NCBI RefSeq assembly: GCF_002869745.1
Contig: NZ_PNOS01000005.1
Coordinates: 1 to 64,000, forward strand
Length of the DNA: 64,000 bases
Direction: 5' to 3'
DNA from: Oceaniglobus roseus
Lineage (GTDB): Bacteria > Pseudomonadota > Alphaproteobacteria > Rhodobacterales > Rhodobacteraceae
Below, piece after piece: positions 8,282 through 18,451 of the stretch. Both the position numbers and the translations under genes were made by a program. Each line of letters starts with the position of its first letter. Within the stretch, counting starts at the first letter, position 1. The notes beneath the pieces are model-generated. The model did not search any database, was not told the origin of the DNA, and was given only the letters and a program-made list of their open reading frames with translations.

Positions 8282-8875
8282 ATGACCGCAGCCCGCGCAA
8301 AAGGCATCCTCCTCGCCACCCTCGCCGTTCTCGTGGCGACACAGGTCCAGGCCCACACCGGCGAGGGCGTCGTCGGCGGCTTCTCCTCGGGCTTCCTGCA
8401 CCCGATCTTCGGCTGGGACCACGTCGTCGCCATGGTCGCCGTCGGCCTCTGGGGCGCCTTCCTCGGCCAGCCCGCGATCTGGATCCTGCCCGTCGTCTTC
8501 CCGCTGGTCATGGCCTTCGGCGGCGCGCTCGGCGTCCTCGGCGTCCCCGTCCCGGCGATCGAGACCGGCATCGCGCTTTCGGGCGTGATCCTCGGCCTGC
8601 TCGTCGCCTTCGCGGTGATGGCCCCCCTGGCCGTGGCGGCGGTGATCGTCGGCGTCTTCGCCATCTTCCACGGCCACGCCCACGGCACGGAACTGCCCGA
8701 CGCCGCCAATCCGTTGGCCTTCGGCATCGGCTTCGTCATCGCCACCGGCCTGCTCCACATGCTCGGGATCGGCCTCGGCGCCCTGACCGGCAGCAGCGCG
8801 GGGCGGATTGCGGTCAGAGGCGCCGGCGCGGCCATCGCGCTCGTCGGCGGCGCCTTCCTGTTCGGCCTTGCCTGA
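8282..8875 (+). CDS. HupE/UreJ family protein
   Basis: HupE/UreJ proteins are inner-membrane proteins linked to nickel or cobalt supply, in some species for urease or hydrogenase. The 197-residue product has a signal-peptide-like N-terminus ending in AQVQAH-type sequence (VATQVQAHTGEG), then HPIFGWDHVVAMVAVGLWGA, the family signature with its metal-binding-type His/Asp residues. About five further hydrophobic segments follow, with a His-rich FHGHAHG at about 138-145. The second ATG (8282) was preferred because it starts directly at the signal peptide; an in-frame ATG at 8246 is possible. The next gene begins 4 bases after its stop. The transported metal is inferred from the family only. Confidence 0.85.
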   Translation: MTAARAKGILLATLAVLVATQVQAHTGEGVVGGFSSGFLHPIFGWDHVVAMVAVGLWGAFLGQPAIWILPVVFPLVMAFGGALGVLGVPVPAIETGIALSGVILGLLVAFAVMAPLAVAAVIVGVFAIFHGHAHGTELPDAANPLAFGIGFVIATGLLHMLGIGLGALTGSSAGRIAVRGAGAAIALVGGAFLFGLA

Positions 8876-8879
8876 GCCG

Positions 8880-9497
8880 ATGCGCGTCGGGCTTCTCGCC
8901 GGGGCGCTCCTGCTTGTCCCGGCCCCGGCCCTGGCCCATGCCTTCAAGTCGGGCGCCGGCGCGTGGGAGGCCTTCGTCGAAGGCACCGCCGTGGTGCTGG
9001 CCTGGCCGCCGACCCTGATCGCGATGCTCGCCATGGGCATCCTCGCCGGCCTTTGGAGACCGCGCGAAACCGGGCCCCGCGACGGCATGGTCCGGATCTG
9101 GCCCTTCCTGATCCTCGGCCAGGTCGCGGGCCTCCTCCTGTCCGCCGCGACCCTGCCCGCGCTCGGTTGGGCGCCGCATCTCGTCGGCCTCCTCACCACG
9201 CTCGCCGCGGCCCTCGCTCCCGGCCGCCTGCCTGCGATGGTCAAGGCCCTGGCCTTCGCCACCGGCCTCGCCGTGCTGGCAGGCGCGCTCGACGGCCACC
9301 CCCTCGGCAGCCTCGACATCGCGGTCTATGCCGGCATCCTCTTCGGCGCCAACCTCGGCGTCGCCATCGCCGCCGGGCTCGTCACGCTGGCCCTCGACCA
9401 GTGGGAGAAGCCCTGGATCGCCATCGGCTTCCGCGTCCTCGCCTCATGGGGCGCCGCGATCCTGATCCTCCAGTCGGCCTTCGAGGCAAGATACTGA
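8880..9497 (+). CDS. multi-pass membrane protein paired with HupE
   Basis: 205 residues starting 4 bases after the HupE-like stop, so the two are almost certainly one transcription unit. A signal-peptide-like start (LLAGALLLVPAPALAHAF) is followed by about five hydrophobic segments. Like HupE it begins its mature part with a His after the Ala-rich cleavage region, but the HPxxGxDH signature is absent. It may be a diverged HupE/UreJ-like partner that helps metal uptake. I do not recognise a named family with certainty. Confidence 0.6.
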   Translation: MRVGLLAGALLLVPAPALAHAFKSGAGAWEAFVEGTAVVLAWPPTLIAMLAMGILAGLWRPRETGPRDGMVRIWPFLILGQVAGLLLSAATLPALGWAPHLVGLLTTLAAALAPGRLPAMVKALAFATGLAVLAGALDGHPLGSLDIAVYAGILFGANLGVAIAAGLVTLALDQWEKPWIAIGFRVLASWGAAILILQSAFEARY

Positions 9498-9536
9498 CGC
9501 CTCACCCCGGCCGGAAGGCTCGCGACCGGATGCGCT

Positions 9537-10121
9537 TCACGTCGCCTCGCGGATGACCTTCACGTTGAAGATCGGACCGCTCGCGCCGCCCATCGAGCTG
9601 CGGACATCGACCTTGACGATATAGGCAAGAGCCATGTCCTGGATCCCGACGAACACATGGGTTCCGGTGTAGAATTCCTGCGATGCCAGCGGAATCTTGT
9701 TCTGGTACCAGACCTCCAGATTGCCCCGGTTCATGTGCCCCTTCCACGTGTCGAAGGGATCTTCCCCCAGGGCGTTCGTACGGTTGTCCTGCGCGATATG
9801 CGCCAGATAGGCCCGTCCCGCCGTGCGGTCGAAACCGACCGACAGGATGCAGCCGCTGAACGGGCCCGAGGCCATCCAGCTGTGCCCGCCGGTCAGATGC
9901 GCCATCACCGTCCGGTTCGTCGAATAGGGAACCCAGATCCCGTGATCCGCCCCTGCGCCCCCGTGGGCGGGCCGCAGGTTCAGCCGCTCGGTGTGACGGA
10001 CCAGGCGACAGGTCACCGACTTGTTCGTGACGCCGTCCATCTGCGCCCCCGAATTCAGGTGATCGTCGAAGTCGAGCCTGCGCCCGTTCATTGCCATCAG
10101 GTTGGCCGGCGTCGGTATCAT
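9537..10121 (-). CDS. hypothetical protein with CheD/CNF1-like Cys-His motif
   Basis: 194 residues, no signal peptide or membrane segment; no named family recognised. The ATG at 10121 has GGGAG seven bases upstream and was preferred over an upstream in-frame ATG at 10154. The segment GPFSGCILSVGFDRTAGRA, followed by YLAH, places Cys91 17 residues before His108. In CheD the catalytic Cys and His are also 17 apart, in a glycine-rich GSC...D...AH context, and CNF1/BLF1-type toxins use an SGC motif with a downstream His. The protein may therefore be a papain-like or CNF-fold glutamine deamidase, but this rests on one motif. It converges with the HupE pair and diverges from the permease gene. No toxin secretion domain, immunity gene or chemotaxis gene is visible nearby. 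Confidence 0.6.
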   Translation of the reverse strand: MIPTPANLMAMNGRRLDFDDHLNSGAQMDGVTNKSVTCRLVRHTERLNLRPAHGGAGADHGIWVPYSTNRTVMAHLTGGHSWMASGPFSGCILSVGFDRTAGRAYLAHIAQDNRTNALGEDPFDTWKGHMNRGNLEVWYQNKIPLASQEFYTGTHVFVGIQDMALAYIVKVDVRSSMGGASGPIFNVKVIREAT

Positions 10122-10477
10122 GTCGCTCTCCCTTGCACAGACATCGCACGGCATGTTGCCCCGGCAAGCCCGGGCCGCTCCCGTTCAGGAGAACACCCTG
10201 CGCCAAGATCCTAGCCCAAGATTGCCCCTGCGTAAGGGGATATCCGAAGCACTCCGCCGCTTCACGCCAAGGTTGCGCAGCCGACATATCGCCTGCCGCC
10301 CGGCTGCCTCGGAACCCTCCGCGACCCGGCCAGGATCTTCAGGCCGCCCGCCCCGGCTCCGCGGGACGCGCCTTGAACCCCCGGCCAGACTGCCGCAACA
10401 TCGGCCCCGTCCGGTTCGTGGATCCTGCGGGACTCCCCGCAGAAGCGCTCCGACGTGCAATCGGCCCGCAGGTCCCC
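10122..10477. other. gene-free stretch between divergent genes
   Basis: 356 bases with no supported gene. The frame of the downstream permease stays open through this region, and the part from about 10418 (a GTG) reads like protein sequence (FVDPAGLPAEALRRAIG), so the permease may start further upstream. No clear promoter or repeat was seen. Confidence 0.4.
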
Positions 10478-11605
10478 ATGCTGAAGACGCTCGCCCGCGC
10501 CACCGCCTCGCCGCTGTCGTCGATCTTCGGCAGCGGCTTTCTGGTGATCGTGCCGGTTCTCGCCGCCGCCACCGGCCCGTGGTCGCCGCTGGCCATGGCG
10601 GGGGTCTGCGCGATGGCCTTCGCCGTGGGCAGCGTGATCCGGTTCAACATCGCCCGGGCCGAGCCCGTGCTGGAGAAGGATCCGCCCCGCGCCACGCTCC
10701 TGCTCGACCGCGCCTCGGACCTGGCGCTGGTCGTCGCCTATGTCATCTCGGTCTGCCTCTACCTCCACATCCTCGCCTCCTTCGTGCTGGGCGGGCTTGG
10801 CGCCGACCGCGGGCCCTGGCCGGACCTCCTGGCCAGCGGCGTGATCGTCGCCATCGCGGCCATCGGCATGACGAAGGGGCTCCAGGCCCTCGACGCGCTG
10901 GAGACCTGGGCGCTGGTCGTCACGCTGGCGATCATCCTTCTGCTGCTCTTGGGCTTCGCGCGGTACGACATCGCCGCCATGGGCTCGGACAGCGGCATCG
11001 TGCTGGCTCGGCCGGAGCCGCACGGGGCCTGGGAGATCCTGACCATCGTCGCGGGCACCCTGATCGTCGTGCAGGGGTTCGAGACGCCGCGCTACCTCGG
11101 CCATGTCTTCGACAGCGCCGTCCGGCAGCGGGCCTCGCTCTGGTCCCAGGTCGTGGCCAGCGCCGTCTACCTGGCCTTCGTGACCCTGGCCCTGCCGGTG
11201 GTCCACACGCTGGACGGCACCTACGGCGACAACAGCCTGATCGACCTGGTGCGCACCGCCGCGAGCCTCCTGTCGGTGCCGCTGGTCCTTGCCGCCGCGC
11301 TGAGCCAGTTCTCGGCCGCCGTGGCCGACACCCACGCCGCCACCGGCAACATCGAGGATCTGAGCGCGGGCCGCATCACCCCCCGCTGGGGCACGCTGCT
11401 GGTGGCCCTGGGCGCGCTGGCGCTGATCTGGTCGGCGGGCACGCTGCAGATCCTCGCCATCGCGTCGCGGGCCTTCGCAGCCTACTATTTCCTCCAGTGC
11501 CTCGTAGCGCTCCGCATCGCCCGGCGACCGGGCGCGCGGCTGGCCGTCGCGGCCCTCGCGGCGGTGCTGCTGTTCGTCACCGTCTTCGCAGTCCCCGCCG
11601 GGTAG
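10478..11605 (+). CDS. APC-like multi-pass permease
   Basis: 375 residues from ATG 10478 with about ten hydrophobic segments, a central FARYDI loop and GFETPRYLGHVFDS. The arrangement, including an unwound-type glycine-rich first helix (SIFGSGFLVIVPVL), resembles the amino acid-polyamine-organocation superfamily, though the substrate cannot be told. No strong ribosome-binding site precedes the ATG. An in-frame GTG at 10418 with plausible coding sequence after it is an alternative start. It converges with the vWA/BatA-type operon, whose last gene ends 18 bases away. Confidence 0.65.
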   Translation: MLKTLARATASPLSSIFGSGFLVIVPVLAAATGPWSPLAMAGVCAMAFAVGSVIRFNIARAEPVLEKDPPRATLLLDRASDLALVVAYVISVCLYLHILASFVLGGLGADRGPWPDLLASGVIVAIAAIGMTKGLQALDALETWALVVTLAIILLLLLGFARYDIAAMGSDSGIVLARPEPHGAWEILTIVAGTLIVVQGFETPRYLGHVFDSAVRQRASLWSQVVASAVYLAFVTLALPVVHTLDGTYGDNSLIDLVRTAASLLSVPLVLAAALSQFSAAVADTHAATGNIEDLSAGRITPRWGTLLVALGALALIWSAGTLQILAIASRAFAAYYFLQCLVALRIARRPGARLAVAALAAVLLFVTVFAVPAG

Positions 11606-11622
11606 GCCCCGCGCGAAGGCGT

Positions 11623-13680
11623 CTAGCGCCGCCCCTCGCGCAGCCAGGCCGCGACGGTCAGCAGCGCGGCAAGCAGCAGGAATAGCCAGGCCGAGATCAG
11701 CGGCGTCACCGTCACGTCCGCCGTCAGGTAGGCCTGCCGCGGCGTGATGCCGATCCAGCCGCGCCCGGCGGCCGGCCGCCCCTCGCGCACCTGGCGAATG
11801 GCCGGAACGCCCTCCTCGACCGAAACGATTCCGCCCCGTGTCGCATCCACCGCGGGTTCCAGCGCGGCGCCGCTCGCCACCGTCTGCTCGAACTCCTTCG
11901 GCGCCGAGGGTCCAAGGGCGATCACCGCGTTCTGGTCGCCCTCCTTCAGGCGATAGAGCCCGATCTCGGGCGCATCGTACTCGGCCACGAACCGGCCCGG
12001 CGCGGCCTCCTCGAGCGGCACCAGCGTTACCGCGCCGTCCGGCCCCGTCACCTCGACATCCCCCGCGCTGTCGCCAAGCGTCCGACGCAGGATCGTCATG
12101 CGCTGGCCCTCGGCCGTGGCGACCAGCGCCTCCTCGTCCAGCTCCGGCTCCTTCATCATCCAATGGGCGAGCCGCCGCAGAAGCTCCAGCTGCGGGCCGC
12201 CGCCCTCGTACCCCCGCGACCAGAGCCAGGCATGGTCGGACCCGAGCAGCGCCACCCGCCCCTCGCCGACGCGGTTCAGGATCAGCAGCGGGCTGTCGTC
12301 GATCCCCGTCATCACCGTCTGGCCCGCGACCGGGGTCAGCTCGATCTGGCGCAGCCAGCGCCCCCAGCCCGGCAACCCGTCCTCGCCCTCGGGATACTGC
12401 GCGTCCAGGCCTTCCGTCACCGGATGCTTGCGCCCGAGGTCCGACAGCTTCGGCTTGAATCCCTCCTCGAACACCCGCGCCGTCGGCGCACCTGGCATGA
12501 TGTCGCCCAGCGGCGAGCGGAAGATCGACGCCGCCCCGGCGAAATCCGGCCCCGCCGCCACCAGCACCGCGCCGCCGCGTTCGACATACTGGCGGATGTT
12601 GTCGAGGTAGAGCGCTGGCAGGATGCCACGCCGCTTGTAGCGGTCGAAGACGATCAGGTCGAACTCGTCGATCTTGTCGAGGAACAGCTCCCGTGTCGGG
12701 AAGGCGATCAGCGACAGCTCGGTCACGGGCACCCCGTCCTGCTTTTCCGGCGGGCGCAGGATGGTGAAGTGGACGAGATCGACGGAGCTGTCGGATTTCA
12801 GCAGGTTACGCCAGGTCCGCTCGCCCGGATGCGGCTCTCCGGAGACCAGCAGCACCCGCAGCCGGTCGCGCACGCCGTTGATCTGCACCACGGCGGCGTT
12901 GTTGCGGTCCGTCAGCTCGCCCCCGGCCTCGGGGGTGGTGAACTGGATCACGTTCATGCCGCCATGGCTCAGCGTCACCGGCAGCTCCAGGTCCTGCCCC
13001 ACCGGCACGTCGAAGCGCTGCGGCTCGGCCCCGTCGACCGAGATCATCAGCTGCGCCAGCCCCCCCGTCCCCGCGGGGACGGCGCCCTGGTCCTCGATCC
13101 TCAGCGTCAGCTGCACCGGCTCGTCGATGATGGCGAAGGCGGGCGCGTTGGTGACCAGCAGCCGCCGGTCCCAGTCCGTCTCGCGGCCGGTCAGCAGGAC
13201 GTGGAGCGGCGCGGGCAGGTCCGGCGCCTGCTCGACATCGTGGAGCCGCCCGTCGGTCAGCAGGATCGCCCCGGCGAGACGCGCCCGGGGCTCCTCCGCC
13301 ATGGCCTCGGACAGCGCGCTCATCAGCAGCGTGCCGCGGTCGCCGTCGCCGTCGCCGAAGCGCACGACGCGCAGCTCGGTGTTCTCCATGCCGTCGATCT
13401 CGGCCTGCACCCGGTCCACCGTCTCGGCCACCTGCGCGGCGCGGTCGGAGATCTTCTGGCTCGAACTCTCGTCCACCACCAGCACCACGATGTCGCTCAG
13501 CGGCGTGCGGTCCTCCTGCTGGAACGACGGGTTGGACAGCGCCGCCAGCAGCACCACGGCGGCCAGTGCGCGCAACCACCAACCGGAAAGCCCGCGCCAG
13601 AGCGACAGCGCAACGAAGGCCAGGGCCAGGGCGCCAAGCCCGGCCAGCAGGCCGAGCGACACCAGCGGGTCGAAGATCAC
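11623..13680 (-). CDS. membrane protein with vWA-like and GATase1-like domains
   Basis: 685 residues: two N-terminal transmembrane helices (about 8-28 and 36-50), then a von Willebrand-A-like region with DIVVLVVDESSSQK (a DxSxS MIDAS-like motif). A segment around 330-480 looks like the class I glutamine amidotransferase-like fold seen in such membrane proteins (YVERGGAVLVAAGPDF). A C-terminal transmembrane helix (SAWLFLLLAALLTVAAWL) closes the protein. It is the last gene of the moxR-DUF58-DUF4159 unit, 61 bases after the DUF4159 gene. Such operons are thought to assemble or chaperone metal-dependent or envelope proteins, but the exact role is unknown. Confidence 0.78.
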   Translation of the reverse strand: MIFDPLVSLGLLAGLGALALAFVALSLWRGLSGWWLRALAAVVLLAALSNPSFQQEDRTPLSDIVVLVVDESSSQKISDRAAQVAETVDRVQAEIDGMENTELRVVRFGDGDGDRGTLLMSALSEAMAEEPRARLAGAILLTDGRLHDVEQAPDLPAPLHVLLTGRETDWDRRLLVTNAPAFAIIDEPVQLTLRIEDQGAVPAGTGGLAQLMISVDGAEPQRFDVPVGQDLELPVTLSHGGMNVIQFTTPEAGGELTDRNNAAVVQINGVRDRLRVLLVSGEPHPGERTWRNLLKSDSSVDLVHFTILRPPEKQDGVPVTELSLIAFPTRELFLDKIDEFDLIVFDRYKRRGILPALYLDNIRQYVERGGAVLVAAGPDFAGAASIFRSPLGDIMPGAPTARVFEEGFKPKLSDLGRKHPVTEGLDAQYPEGEDGLPGWGRWLRQIELTPVAGQTVMTGIDDSPLLILNRVGEGRVALLGSDHAWLWSRGYEGGGPQLELLRRLAHWMMKEPELDEEALVATAEGQRMTILRRTLGDSAGDVEVTGPDGAVTLVPLEEAAPGRFVAEYDAPEIGLYRLKEGDQNAVIALGPSAPKEFEQTVASGAALEPAVDATRGGIVSVEEGVPAIRQVREGRPAAGRGWIGITPRQAYLTADVTVTPLISAWLFLLLAALLTVAAWLREGRR

Positions 13681-13741
13681 GCTGTCGATGACGACACCTC
13701 GTATGCTTTCCTGCCGTGACTGTTCAACGGCGCGGTTTCAC

Positions 13742-16513
13742 CTACTGCCCGAGACGGTCGAGCAGGGCGGGCACATGCACCTGGTCGGATTTGTAGTTGC
13801 CGGTCAGCACGTGCATGATCAGGTTCACCCCGAAGCGCAGCGCGATCTCGCGCTGCCGCTCTCCGGCATAGCCGCGGCCGACGGGGAACATCCGGTTGCC
13901 GCCCTCGTCCACCGCCCAGGCCGCCGCCCAGTCGTTGCCGCCGATCACCACCGGGGTCACGTTGTCGTTGAGGTTGCGGAACGGCATCCCCTCGACCTGC
14001 TCGGCGTCGGCCGGTGCCGCCTCGACCCAGACGTCGCGGCTGGCGAAGCGGCCGGGGAAGTCCTGGAGCAGATAGAAGGTGCGGGTCAGCACGTGGTCGG
14101 CGGGAAGCGGTTCAAGCGGCGGAACGTCCAGCGGCAGGGCCAGCTGCTGCAGCTTCCGCCCGTTGGGAGAACCGCCGCCGAAGCCCGCCACGTCGGCGTC
14201 GCGCGTGTCGAACAGGATCATCCCGCCCGTGCGCAGGTAGGTGTTGAGCCGGGCATAGGCCTCCTGGCTCGGCTGCGGCTGGTCGGGGGTCACGGGCCAG
14301 TAGAGGAAGGGGAAGAACGACAGCTCGTCGGTTTCGAGGTTCACCGCGATCGGCTCGGCCGGTTCGATCGAGGTGCGGGCGAACAGCGTCTCGGAGAGGC
14401 CGCGGAGGCCCGCCTGCGCGATGTCGTCCACCCGTTGATCGCCGGTGATGACATGGGCCAGCACCACCTCGGAGGTCGCCTTGATCGCGAACTCGTCCTC
14501 GGGCTTCGGCTGCGCACCCGAGGGCTGCGGCAGCGACAGGAGCATCAGCGCCAGCACCGCCGCCACGCTGCCCCGCGGCCCCGACAGCCGCCCGGCAAGC
14601 CAGAGCGAGGCGATCACGTCCAGCGCCAGCAGCCCGAGCGCGAGGGTCAGAAGCAGCCCCTTCAACGCCGTCTCCCGCGCCAGCGCCAGCCCCTCGACCG
14701 GGATCCGGTCGGGCCAGAGCGTCGGCTGCAGTTCGGTGTCGGCGCCGATCACGTTCAGCGCGATGCGCCGGTCGTCACCGGCATAAAGCCCCGGCGGCGT
14801 GGTCGGCGAAGGCGTCGCCGCCGCCAGATCCTCGCCGCTGATGCCGGGCAGCGTGCCCGCGTCCTCGATCTGGCCGAAGGCGTTCAGCACCGTGTCGGGA
14901 GCCCAGGTCGTGCCCGCCAGGTCATCGGCCGTGGGGCGCGCGGGGCGGGTCGAGACGGCAAGCCGCTCCAGCATCTGCACGAACAGGCCCGAGAGCGGCA
15001 GCGTCGACCACTCGGCGTTGGCGGTGACGTGGAACAGCACGATCTGCCCCTGCCCCACCCGCTTGCGCGTCACCAGCGGCGTGCCGTCCTCGAGCGAGGC
15101 GATGGACCGCTCGGCCAGGGTCGGGTCGGGCTGGGCCATCACCTGCGCGTTCACCGTCACGTCGTCGGGCACGGACAGGCCGAAGAAGGGCGAGCCTTCC
15201 GAGAAGGCGCGCAGCGTCTTCGGCTCTCCCCAGCTCATCGCGCCGCCCACGCTACGGCCGCCGGCGCGGAGGCGCACGGGCATCAGTGGATCCTCGGCAT
15301 CGCGCGAGATGTCGCTGGCCGCCAGCCGCGGCCCGGCGAAGCGCAGCAGCAGGCCGCCCTTGTCGACCCAGTCGGTGATCGCCTCCTGCTCGGTCTCGGT
15401 CACGGTCGCGACGTCCGCCAGCACGATCACGTCGGGATTGGCCAGAAGCACGTCGTCGAGCGAGCCGTCGATCAGGTCGGCCGTCGGCGCCAGCGCCTGT
15501 TCGAGGTAGTGAGTCGGCGACAGCAGTTGCAGCGCCTCGCGGTCGTCGCGCCCCGAGATCAGCGCCACCTCGCGCCGCTTCAGCCCGTCGTCCGTGAGGC
15601 TGACCGCCCCGGCCGAGCGCCAGCCGTCGACCTGGAAGCGGGTGATCCGGTTCCTGAGCTCTGGCGGCAGCGAGAGCGAAAGCTCCGCCTCGTTCGCGCC
15701 GCCCTCGAAGCTCATCGTGCCGCGTGCCAGCTCCCGCTCCACCCCCGCGGGGTCGAGGCCAAAGCCCAGCACGTCGACCTCCTGCGGCTGCCCGCCCACG
15801 GCGCGGACGGCCGAGAGCGCGATCGCCCCGTCCTCGAACCGCGCGGGCTTCAGGCCGATCACCGGGCGCGGGCTTTCGAACACGCGCACCGGCCCACGGG
15901 ATTCCAGCGCCGCCAGCACCGGCGCGCGCCAGTCGGCGGCCAGCCCGTCGGACAGCCACAGCGTCTCGAATCTGCCGGTCAGGCTTTCGGCCCAGGCCTG
16001 CACGGCCCCGGGGTCCGGCGACCATGCCTTCGGCGCCAGCGAGGGCAGCCGCGCCGCCCAGGCGTCGGCGGCCTGGAACGGCAGCTCGCCCGCGGTCGGC
16101 AGGTCGGTCAGGGACACCACCGCCGCCGTCCGCCCGTCGCGCGCCGCTTCCTCCAGCGCGCCGGCGATGCGGTCGGTGCGCCGCGGCCAGTCCCGCGCGT
16201 CGGCCCAGGTGCCGTCGACGAGAACCAGCATCGGCCCCGTCCCCGGCACCCGGTCGTCGGGGTTCAGCACCGGCCCGGCGAAGCCCAGGATCACTGCCGC
16301 CACCGCGAGGGTGCGCAGCAGCAGCAGCCACCACGGCGTCCGGTCGCTCTGCTGTTCCTCGTCGGTGAGGCCCAGCAGCAGCGCCACGCCCGGAAAGCGG
16401 CGGCGGATCGGCGCGGGCGGCACGGCGCGCAGCAGCACCCAGAGGATCGGCAACGCCACCAGCCCCAGCAGAAGCCAGGGCGCCGTGAAACCTATGCCGA
16501 AAAGCGTGAACAT
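13742..16513 (-). CDS. DUF4159 domain membrane protein with BatA-like N-terminus
   Basis: 923 residues. The N-terminus (FTAPWLLLGLVALPILWVLL) is the double-transmembrane region typical of BatA-like proteins. A long soluble central part follows, then transmembrane segments around 625-670, and a DUF4159 domain from about 690 to the end, with FFPFLYWPVTP and YLRTGGMILFDTRDAD. Its ATG overlaps the DUF58 stop by one base (TGATG), a sign of translational coupling. In this operon type MoxR AAA+ ATPase, DUF58 and BatA-like membrane proteins are presumed to act together. Substrate unknown. Confidence 0.85.
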   Translation of the reverse strand: MFTLFGIGFTAPWLLLGLVALPILWVLLRAVPPAPIRRRFPGVALLLGLTDEEQQSDRTPWWLLLLRTLAVAAVILGFAGPVLNPDDRVPGTGPMLVLVDGTWADARDWPRRTDRIAGALEEAARDGRTAAVVSLTDLPTAGELPFQAADAWAARLPSLAPKAWSPDPGAVQAWAESLTGRFETLWLSDGLAADWRAPVLAALESRGPVRVFESPRPVIGLKPARFEDGAIALSAVRAVGGQPQEVDVLGFGLDPAGVERELARGTMSFEGGANEAELSLSLPPELRNRITRFQVDGWRSAGAVSLTDDGLKRREVALISGRDDREALQLLSPTHYLEQALAPTADLIDGSLDDVLLANPDVIVLADVATVTETEQEAITDWVDKGGLLLRFAGPRLAASDISRDAEDPLMPVRLRAGGRSVGGAMSWGEPKTLRAFSEGSPFFGLSVPDDVTVNAQVMAQPDPTLAERSIASLEDGTPLVTRKRVGQGQIVLFHVTANAEWSTLPLSGLFVQMLERLAVSTRPARPTADDLAGTTWAPDTVLNAFGQIEDAGTLPGISGEDLAAATPSPTTPPGLYAGDDRRIALNVIGADTELQPTLWPDRIPVEGLALARETALKGLLLTLALGLLALDVIASLWLAGRLSGPRGSVAAVLALMLLSLPQPSGAQPKPEDEFAIKATSEVVLAHVITGDQRVDDIAQAGLRGLSETLFARTSIEPAEPIAVNLETDELSFFPFLYWPVTPDQPQPSQEAYARLNTYLRTGGMILFDTRDADVAGFGGGSPNGRKLQQLALPLDVPPLEPLPADHVLTRTFYLLQDFPGRFASRDVWVEAAPADAEQVEGMPFRNLNDNVTPVVIGGNDWAAAWAVDEGGNRMFPVGRGYAGERQREIALRFGVNLIMHVLTGNYKSDQVHVPALLDRLGQ

Positions 16514-17384
16514 CAGTGAGCGTGCTCCAGTGCGCCGTAGAGCCAGAGCAGCGCGGCGCTCGCGCTCGCCCCCGTATGGTGGCAGTGGTACTGCCAGCCG
16601 GTGGTGCGGCAGAGATCGGCCAGCAGCGCCTTGCGCGCCGCCAGACGCTCGAGATACCGGCCGCGCAGGTCACCGGCCTTCAACGTCTCGTGGCGGACCG
16701 AGCCGCCGATGGATTCGAACACCGTGCGCCCGTCGAAGGGAAACGCCTCTTCCTGCGGGTCGAGGATGTGCAGGATCGCCCCCTTCACGCCCCGGTCCGC
16801 CGCCTTTGTCAGCGCCGCCGAGACGGGCTCGGGATCGCCCATGAAGTCGGACACGAACAGCGCGCGCGACCGCGGCAGCATCCCCCGCGCCTCGGGCACG
16901 CCGTAATCCGGCGCCTCGCCGATGTCGGACATCGCCGCCGCCAGCCGCAGAAGCTGCACCTGCCCCGAACGCGGCGGCAGGCCGAAGCCCGAAAGCCCCA
17001 CCCGCTCGCCCCCGCGGATCAGCAGGATCGCGAGCGCCATGGCAAGGGTCCGCGCGCGCGACGCCTTGGTCGGCAGAGCCTTGTCCGAGGCGAAGTCCAT
17101 GGACCGCGCCGCGTCGACCCAGAGCAGGACCGATTGCGCCGCCTGCCACTCCTTCTCCTGCACGAAATGCGCATCGGACCGGCCCGAGCGGCGCCAGTCG
17201 ATGCTGCGCGCCTCGTCGCCGGGGATCGAGGGGCGGTACTGCCAGAACTCGTCGCCCATCCCCGCGCGCCTGCGCCCGTGGGCGCCCAGCAGGACGGACT
17301 GCGCCAGGTGCTGCGCATCCGCCATCAGCGGCGGCAGCGGTGCGGCCAGTCCCTCGGCATCGGCGCGGAGAAGGGCGGGATCGC

Positions 17385-17388
<4 letters not shown>
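16513..17388 (-). CDS. DUF58 domain protein
   Basis: 291 residues starting at a GTG (17388) that overlaps the moxR stop in a GTGA arrangement. The DUF58 signature is clear: DEFWQYRPSIPGDEARSIDW at about residues 46-65, with a vWA-like region after it (LLWVDAARSMDF). DUF58 proteins accompany MoxR ATPases in many bacteria and are thought to act as adaptors for the chaperone. No transmembrane segment is evident. The frame remains open far upstream across moxR, but that part is out-of-frame shadow. Confidence 0.9.
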
Positions 17389-18392
<1,004 letters not shown>

Positions 18393-18451
18393 GACAGTTC
18401 TCCGATGGGGGCTACATGTCGTATTAGACAGACCTATCCTGTCGCGGACAA

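Noticed and set aside
5940-8342. Long N-terminal extension of GlcD to 8342
   Set aside because: The extra 317 residues run antisense through DUF599 and HupE genes and have no similarity to GlcD; the ATG at 7391 has a good ribosome-binding site.
12674-16519. 1281-residue open frame on the plus strand
   Set aside because: Antisense shadow of the DUF4159 and vWA genes, low-complexity His/Arg/Gln composition, no motif.
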